Source of the DNA: Budorcas taxicolor
Taxonomy: Eukaryota > Chordata > Mammalia > Artiodactyla > Bovidae
Length of the DNA stretch: 64,000 bases
Assembly (NCBI RefSeq): GCF_023091745.1
Contig: NC_068910.1
Span: forward strand, 87,858,170-87,922,169
Reading direction: 5' to 3'
The notes under the pieces are model-generated. The model had not been told where the DNA came from, ran no database searches, and worked only from the letters and a program-made list of their open reading frames with translations. Positions 57,336 to 64,000 of this stretch are shown one piece after another; position 1 is the stretch's first letter, and every line of letters begins with the position of its first letter. A program made the translations under genes and the position numbers.

Positions 57336-57514
57336 TTTGAATCATGTCTGAACTACTAACCAGTATGGCATAAGTGAAGTCTCAGAACCTTGGTGTTGAA
57401 GTATAAAAGAAAACCAAAAATCATAGGAACACTAATCTCATAGTACTGTTTAAGTGAAATAACTTATGTAAAGTACAAAGCACAGTGCCTGACACATAAC
57501 AAACACGCAAACAT
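57336..57514 (+). mobile_element. MIR SINE
   Basis: TCTAGATTTGAATCATGTCTG (core start), TGGCATAAGTGAAGTCTC, and the 3' part TAAGTGAAATAACTTATGTA, AAGCACAGTGCCTGACACAT, AACAAACACGC follow the MIR consensus order in plus orientation. Confidence 0.65.
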
Positions 57515-57687
57515 TAATGCCTATTTCCTAATCCTTTTCTATGCCTCCAAACAATAAAAGCAGCTTCATTTTAAAAGTTTTTCACTCTCTACATTTTCTC
57601 CTGAAGAAAAATAGAGAATTGTCATTTTCCTATCTAGTAACTTTTATCCCCTTCTCTCCTTGAGCTTCTTGAATTAGATGTTATCAT

Positions 57688-57796
57688 GGCAACCCACTTC
57701 AGTATTCTTGTCTGGAGAATCTCTTGGACAGAGAAGCCTGGTGGGCTACAGTCCATAGGATTGCAGAGTTGGACATGACTGAAGTGACTTAGCAAT
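57688..57796 (+). mobile_element. Bov-tA SINE, 5'-truncated
   Basis: ATGGCAACCCACTTCAGTAT, TCTTGTCTGGAGAATCTC, GGACAGAGAAGCCTGGTGGG, GAGTTGGACATGACTGAAG. Lies about 18 bp ahead of a BovB in the same orientation. Confidence 0.88.
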
Positions 57797-57813
57797 ATGT
57801 GTTTAAATTGACC

Positions 57814-58454
57814 TTATGGGAAATAGATGGGGAAACAGTGGAAACAGTGTCAGACTTTATGTTTTTGGGCTCCAAAATCACTGCAGATGGTGACTGCAGC
57901 CATGAAATTAAAAGACACTTCCTCCTTGGAAGAAAAGTTATGACCAACCTAGATAGCGTATTCAAAAGCAGAGACATTGCTTTGCCAGCAAAGGTCTGTC
58001 TAGTCAAGGCTATGGTTTTTCCTGTGGTCATGTATGGCTGTGAGAGTTGGACTGTGAAGAAGGCTGAGCACCGAAGAATTGATGCATTTGAACTGTGGTG
58101 TTGGAGAAGACTGTTGAGGGTCCCTTGGACTGCAAGGAGATCCAACCAGTCCATTCTGAAGGAGATCAGCCCTGGGATTTCTTTGGAAGGGATGATGCTA
58201 AAACTGAAACTCCAGTACTTTGGCCACCTCAGGCGAAGAGTTGTCTCATTGGAAAAGACTCTGAGGCTGGGAGGGATTGGGGGCAGGAGGAGAAGGGGAT
58301 GACAGAGGATGAGATGGCTGGATGGCATCACTGATTCGGTGGACGTGAGTCTGAGTGAACTCCGGGAGATGGTGATGGACCGGGAGGCCTGGCGTGCTGT
58401 GATTCATAGGGTCGCAAAGAGTCAGACACGACTGAGTGACTGAACTGAACTGAA
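57814..58454 (+). mobile_element. BovB 3' portion, plus orientation, well preserved
   Basis: Plus-strand BovB from TGGGAAATAGATGGGGAAAC to the terminal ACTGAACTGAACTGAA. The frame 57799-58302 is open through EIDGETVETVSDFMFLGSKI, HEIKRHFLLGRKVMTNLDSV and GGRRRRG. It shares the FMFLGSKIT variant with the inverted copy at 60.6 kb, where other copies here read FILGGSKIT. The RT catalytic box is absent. Confidence 0.94.
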
Positions 58455-59985
58455 CATGTCTCTACAGATGACTTTTTTATCCACATACTGTTTATGGTCA
58501 TCAGGTCTTGGCACATAGGCTATATCACTTATTTCTATTGGGTATGTATTTGTGTATTTATTCATTTATATGCTCTAGATTTTGCCATTTGAGTAAGTGG
58601 AAGGAAGAGGGTAGAAATCATAAGTAGAATTTTACTTCAAATTAATTTTCTAGCTTTTCTTTGAAGAAACATAACAATATAATTATTTAAACTTGGAACC
58701 TGTTAAACTACCCTTTTTTTTCCTCTCTCTCTCTTTTTTTTTTTTTTTTTGTGAAAATCTCAAAATGAAATGACTGTCAGCAGGATGAGGCACATGCCAG
58801 TATATACTGCCAGCTTGAGATAGATCTTATCCCAGGACTTTTTTAGACTTGTCTATATGCCAATATTGAGAAAAATCTCAGTTACTTGCTGAGTTTTTCT
58901 GTGTATGAAAGTGAATTCAGTTCACATATCTTACCAACTAGATGTGTATAAGTCTTTTTTTTTTTTGAATAACTGGGGCTAAGTGACCCATCTTTTCAAA
59001 TAATTCTAGGTGTCTCTGGACTTACTGTATATATATATATATATATGTCCAAAAATGTGTACTATAGTAACTACAATAATTAAAGGTTTAATATGTATTG
59101 TGTGTTCCTTACTACACCTGTGACATACTTATTTGTCCTAAAAACTTGTTTTATAGGCAAATAAGTGCACAAACAGAATTCTATAGCTCTGGTACATGAA
59201 ATAACCTTGTATTTTCTATTATCTTAGTCACCATCCATTAAAAAGCAAGCTTATTTTTAGGCTCCCTAAATAAATCCTTAGAGTTAACAGGATGAAAATG
59301 ATTTTAAGGAATTACTTGAGTAAGGTGCCATTTCTGATAGTGATTGGAGATAGTCATTAATGGAGACAGTATTACGCATCTCATAATCACATTGAAGCAA
59401 TGTTGACTTGAAGTATTTCAAGCACCTTGCAGTGTTCCTGACATACAGAAAATACTCAGAATGATGTGTTGAACAATTTGAAAAGTTTTTAGAAACCAAG
59501 AAATAGAATCTTGAACAAATAACTTATGATATAAGTTTCACATGATATTTCTATGTATGTAAGATATGCAGTGGTAGTGGTTTTTTTTTCTTAATTTTGG
59601 TGACCAGAGTGTTACATGCATAGACAATCAGAGAGGCAGTCTATTACTAAAACAGATACTGGAATCAATATTCATTTCATGTTTTGAAGCAATAATGTTT
59701 TTAAGTCAAATAGTTTGATGATTTGACTGTCAATACTCTGGATATTATTAATGTGCCCATAGGCTTCACAGATTAGTCAGCATTTATTAGATTATCTCCT
59801 CTTTATCCTCATTTATTCTCACTCTCATAGTATTGAAGCAATTCTAAATTCTTTCTATTAAAAAATAACAAAGCAATAGCACACCCCTTTCTCCCCCTCT
59901 TCTTAATAATAGAAGTTGATAATAACACATTAATCATTGTAGCAACCAGTATTTCTTAATGCATTTAATACTTTCTCTGTTAATG
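58455..59985. other. AT-rich sequence with simple repeats, no gene seen
   Basis: A pyrimidine tract with a long T run at 58711-58750 and a (TA)n run at 59028-59046. No exon or other repeat recognised. Confidence 0.4.
59028..59046. repeat. (TA)n microsatellite
   Basis: Uninterrupted TA run of about nine units. Confidence 0.9.
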
Positions 59986-59989
59986 AAAT

Positions 59990-60165
59990 GGACAGTGATC
60001 TTCCTTACATTGTCTTATAAATCTTCACAATAACTTTGACATTATATCTAATATCAACATAGAATGTAAGAGACTGAAGCTTAGAGAAAGTAACTTTCTG
60101 AAGGACAGACAGTGAGTAAATGAAGGGATGTACATCCATCTCAGCTCTATCTCACTTTCAGTTCT
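59990..60165 (+). mobile_element. MIR SINE
   Basis: CTTATAAATCTTCACAATAA, AATGTAAGAGACTGAAGCTT and AGAGAAAGTAACTTTCTGAA, then GACAGACAGTGAGTAAATG, correspond to the MIR core ('gaaactgaggcacagagaggttaagtaacttgcccaaggtcacacagc') in plus orientation. Confidence 0.6.
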
Positions 60166-60585
60166 TCCCTGTGTTGGGGACCCAGTCTTTCTTTCTGCTT
60201 TATCTTTACTTTCTTACCAACCATTGAAGGAGCTCATCTGATCCTCTCTTCTTGACCCCCAAATCCTTAAAGCACCCCACAGAAACTGCCCTCAGGTCTT
60301 TAGTGGTGTCAGAATAGTTAAGGGATGACATTCATCAGTCTGTATTTTACTTGCACTCTTGCTGTTTTGGCCTGTTTTGACCCCACCCATCTTCTAGAAA
60401 CATTCTTCTATTATCTCCTGACACTCACTCTCCTAGCTTCACTTTTCACTGAAGGACATGCTTTCTCAGTCCCTTTTTCATGCTGATCCTTTTTCTCTTT
60501 CTGCCCTAAAATGCTGCATCTTCATTAGGGCGTAATTTATTCACACCTAAGAAATCTATATTACCATGAGCTCTGCTTCCCACAT
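60166..60585. other. Unique sequence, no feature seen
   Basis: Pyrimidine-rich and less AT-rich than its surroundings; nothing recognised. Confidence 0.4.
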
Positions 60586-61291
60586 CAGTTCAGTTCAGTC
60601 TCTCAGTCGTGTCTGACTATTTGCGACCCCATGAATCGCAGCACGCCAGGCCTCCCTGTCCATCACCAACTCCCGGAGTTCACTCAGACTCACGTACATC
60701 GAGTCCGTGATGCCATCCAGCCGTCTCATCCTCGGTCGTCCCCTTCTCCTCCTGCCCCCAATCCCTCCCGGCCTCAGAGTCTTTTCCAATGACTCAACTC
60801 CTCACATGAGGTGGCCAAAGTACTGGAGTTTCAGCTTTAGCATCATTCCTTCCAAAGAAATCCCAGGGTGGATCTCCTTCGGAATGGACTGGTTAGATCT
60901 CCTTGCAGTCCAAGGGACTCTCAAGAGTCTTCTCCAACACCACAGTTCAAAAGCATCAATTCTTCAGTGCTCAGCTTTCTTCACAGTCCAACTCTCATAT
61001 CCATACATGACCACAGGAAAAACCATAGCCTTGACTAGACTTAGTCAGCAAAGTAATGTCTCTGCTTTTGAATACGCTATCTAGGTTGGTCATAACTTTT
61101 CTTCCAAGGAGTAAGTGTCTTTTAATTTCATGGCTGCAATCACCATCTGCAGTGATTTTGGAGCCCAAAAACATAAAGTCTGACACTGTTTCCACTGTTT
61201 CCCCATCTATTTCCCATGAAGTGATGGGACCAGATGCCATGATCTTCATTTTCTGAATGTTGAGCTTTAAGCCAAATTTTTCACTCTCCTC
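60586..61291 (-). mobile_element. BovB 3' portion, minus orientation, well preserved
   Basis: Minus-strand BovB from CAGTTCAGTTCAGTCTCTCA to GCCAAATTTTTCACTCTCCT. The minus frame encodes ASGPITSWEIDGETVETVSD, FMFLGSKITADGDCSHEIKR and GGRRRRGRPRMRRLDG. A small deletion near 61040 (CTAGACTTAGTCAGC) shifts the frame. It forms a large imperfect inverted repeat with the BovB at 57.8 kb. Confidence 0.94.
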
Positions 61292-61299
61292 ACATAGTC

Positions 61300-63125
61300 G
61301 AGAATAATTTCAGATCTATAACTGTGCTGATTGTCTCCTATCAGAGACAGACCCTCTCAGCTTCTTCTGCACTGGAACTGTTCCCTATTCTTTACTCCAT
61401 TTTTCTTCTTTTTACATAATAACTCCCACTCAATCTTCAAGTCTAGATAAGTGCAAATGCTCCTCCCTCAGGAAAGCCTGGAAGGCCTTATAGATGTGGT
61501 TAGATCGCCTTATTATTTTTTCTCTAAGGGGTTTTTTTTAATTTCTCATTCAAAATTCCATCTTTAAAAGGTGTATCCCTTTTATATAAAGAATATATAG
61601 TTTTCAAAATGAGAATAAAATCTCACTTGCTCTATAAGCTATTATTGAAGTGAAGGAATGTTTTTGACATATAATAAATACTGAGAACCTTTTGTTGAAT
61701 TCAGTGAAAACCTACAACTCATGTTTTTTGTTGTTGTTGTGTCAGGTATGGATACACAGCATTTCCATGATAAGGTTTTTCTTTCTCTCAGTAACGTGGA
61801 AGACACGCCAAGAGAATGTTGTGCCTGTATAAAGGAAGCATTCCAAAGAGTTTATGTGGTTTATTTGAATTGTTTGTGGGGGAAGGAAAGACAATTTTCT
61901 AAAGGACATTTCTTCTAAATTCTCTCTTAAAGCTGTTTGTAAGTAAGAAAATTGAGTTTATAATACATTAGAAGATAGTATAAAGTCTTTATTAAATTCA
62001 CTGTGCAATCTTTAATCAAATAAGTAAATGCATTATTTATTGCCAAGGTTAAAGCACACATTCTCTTCATCTGGAATGCCAGTTCTGGAAGAAAACTTGT
62101 CTAATAGTATATGAATCTGAAGAACGCTTTTACTTTTCATCATTCATATAGCGTTTAAAGATCTAAAGCCTGTCTTACTTCTTGTAGCATGTTTTCAGCA
62201 AATATTTTTTTTAGAAATTACAGCTATTCTTATGCATATGAAATTAACCTCAATAAATAATTTATTTTTGTACCCTTCATGCAAATATAAAATTCTTGGC
62301 CGAAACATTTTTAATCCTTTAATTTATTCTGCAAGCAACTTTGACAAGAAGTTGACTTTCAGTGGAGAATATTTCAAATGTCTGCTTGAGATTAAAACCT
62401 TTCTTTTGATCAAAGAATCCCTATATTTCTAATGCTTAAGACACAAAGAATTAGATGTGACTTTGACCACTAAATAACTAAGTAAAATATACATCCTTAG
62501 ATTGGGGTGTTTAGAGGAACAGGGCTTATAAGAATATCCAGGGGAGATCATGAAACTCAGTTAGAAAAAAAGAAAACAAATTATCGAGTTGTAATATATT
62601 TTGTACATCAACATATGTTAATGAGCTATCATCTCAGTCAGAGACCTTTGACCACCATCATAAAATGTTAAAGTACTGCTTTTTAGTGACATTGGTATGA
62701 GAACAGCTATCACAAACTTGGAACAAAAGAAGAACTTGAAGCAGAAGAGTAATAGAAACAACTTAGCCCAAATCCTAGTTTAGTTGCTAGTGGCAAACCT
62801 TAGACAACCAATTAGCCTCCCATTTTCTCCTTTGCTTCAATTGTAAAGAATGAGTAACTAAACTCATCCTACTCTCTCCACAATTTTTGTGAGGAAGTTG
62901 AGTAAATGTGAATTTTCATGGTAGCATATAATTATTTAGCTAGATTATCAAAAATTCCTTTAAAAATTAGCTCTCTGATTTGAAATAAATATTCCAATTA
63001 ATTCCATAAATCTATCTTGTCCAATTTTGTAATATTTTAGGTGATATGGCTACATCAGGGGGAAATAGAGCATCTAGATACTAAGGTATTAATTCTTGTA
63101 TACTTTTAGATTATTGAATTTTATA
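61300..63125. other. AT-rich sequence, no feature seen
   Basis: No exon or recognisable repeat. Short open frames (for example 61721-61918) lack splice or family support. Confidence 0.4.
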
Positions 63126-63140
63126 GCTTATGCATTCACA

Positions 63141-63340
63141 AGGAGCTTCCCAGAGGATCAGATAGTAAAGAATCTGCTTGCATGTGGGAGATCTGGGTTT
63201 GATCCCTGGGTTGGGAAGATACCCTGGAGGAGGGCATGGTAACACACTCTGGTATTCTTGCCTGCAAAATCCCATGGACAAAGGAGCCTGGTGGGTCCAT
63301 GGGGTCTCAAAGAGTCAGACATGACCAAGTGACAAAATAC
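63141..63340 (+). mobile_element. Bov-tA SINE with 11-bp TSD
   Basis: GGAGCTTCCCAGAGGATCAG (head), GGTTTGATCCCTGGGTTGGG, GGTATTCTTGCCTGCAAAAT, AAGAGTCAGACATGACCAAG. ATGCATTCACA flanks it at 63130-63140 and 63341-63351. Confidence 0.92.
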
Positions 63341-63351
63341 ATGCATTCACA

Positions 63352-63835
63352 AAATAAGTTACTATATAAGGTCAGAAATCCTTCAACTTCTTCTATTTCA
63401 TAGAAAAAGATCTGTATAATTGAAAAATCCCACTGGTTCAGAGTACATTATAGAAAATAGCATGCTGAAATAAATATTTCTCTCATTTTTCTTTTGCTAG
63501 GTTATGAAAACAAGGCAAATAAAAGGAAAAGCAAAACTGTTCCATCCATAGAAAAATGATATTTATGGCCCAATGTTAGATGATTCACCTTCCTCATAGA
63601 AATGGAATATGATGCTAAGTCAGCTATATGTTTTTGTTTTTTCTGAGTCCCCTGTGGGTCCAACAAATGTTTAGAGAATAAATGCTTATCAAAAGGCTAT
63701 TTTGAGTAAAATACTTTAACAGCAAAAATTATTAAGATACACTTAGGCATTTGTAAGACAGTTATGAAATATGCATAGAAATGATCAGTAAAAAGCAAAA
63801 TGTGCTAAGTACTACAAAAGGAGAACATCAGATTG
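63352..63835. other. AT-rich sequence, no feature seen
   Basis: No recognised repeat or exon. Confidence 0.4.
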
Positions 63836-63837
63836 TT

Positions 63838-64000
63838 TGCTGCTGCGGTTTAGTTGCAAAGTTATGTCACACAGTTTTGTGACTCCATGAACTGCCAGGC
63901 TTCTCTGTCCACAGGATTTCCCAGACAAGAATACTGGAGTGGGTTGTCATTTCCTTCTCTAGGGAGTCTTCCTGACCCAGGGATCAAACCCATGTCTCCT
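63838..64000 (-). mobile_element. Bov-tA SINE, runs off the window
   Basis: Minus-strand element: TTGCTGCTGCGGTTTAGTTG, TTTGTGACTCCATGAACTGC, AATACTGGAGTGGGTTGTCA, CTTCCTGACCCAGGGATCAA. The tRNA-like head lies beyond the end of the window. Confidence 0.9.

Overview
The window looks like a piece of a ruminant (bovid) nuclear chromosome, mostly long AT-rich intron or intergenic DNA. The diagnosis rests on repeats: 5'-truncated BovB (RTE-type LINE) copies and many Bov-tA tRNA-derived SINEs, including the dimeric form joined by a GTGAAAGTGAAGTC linker, which are characteristic of ruminants. There is also a ruminant-type L1 3' end, cetartiodactyl CHR-type SINEs, and older mammalian repeats (MIR, MLT1, hAT, L2-like). 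I see no bacterial-type operons, CRISPR arrays, phage genes or intact transposase genes.

The only protein-coding signal I can support is the 5' end of one plus-strand gene. A GC- and CpG-rich block at about 3.1-3.56 kb contains a plausible untranslated first exon ending in CAG|GTGAGT at 3430. About 29.3 kb downstream, 32727-32848 has a good acceptor, an ATG in strong context, a signal peptide and a phase-1 donor (AAG|GTAGGT). Together they fit a secreted or type I membrane protein whose further exons lie outside the window or are too short to recognise here. I could not name the gene. That the two exons belong to one transcript is inference.

Layout: 0.1-1.3 kb BovB; 1.6-2.7 kb SINE fragments and a MIR split by a CHR-type SINE; 3.1-3.6 kb CpG-rich promoter/exon 1; 4-20 kb putative intron 1 with SINEs, BovB copies (8.0, 17.3, 17.9 kb), an MLT1 LTR (10.2 kb), a CHR SINE (12.0 kb) and a three-unit Bov-tA array (15.6 kb); 20.9 kb BovB 3' end; 24.7-25.2 kb nested SINEs; 26.0-27.7 kb L1; 28-32.7 kb mostly unique; 32.7 kb coding exon; 37.2-38.1 kb BovB and opposed SINEs; 43.7-45.0 kb SINEs plus a BovB flanked by 70-bp direct repeats; 46.6-49.3 kb ancient repeats and a possible LTR; 51.4-52.2 kb BovB with a hairpin-rich flank; 54.5-55.2 kb MLT1 and a dimeric SINE; 57.7-61.3 kb two related BovB copies in opposite orientation; 63.1-64 kb SINEs. 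Most long open frames come from BovB, L1 or SINE sequence and are not host genes.

I found no convincing previously undescribed biological system. The most useful leads are the exon 2 start-codon arrangement, the 70-bp direct repeats around a BovB, the trimeric SINE with intact target-site duplication, and the inverted BovB pair.
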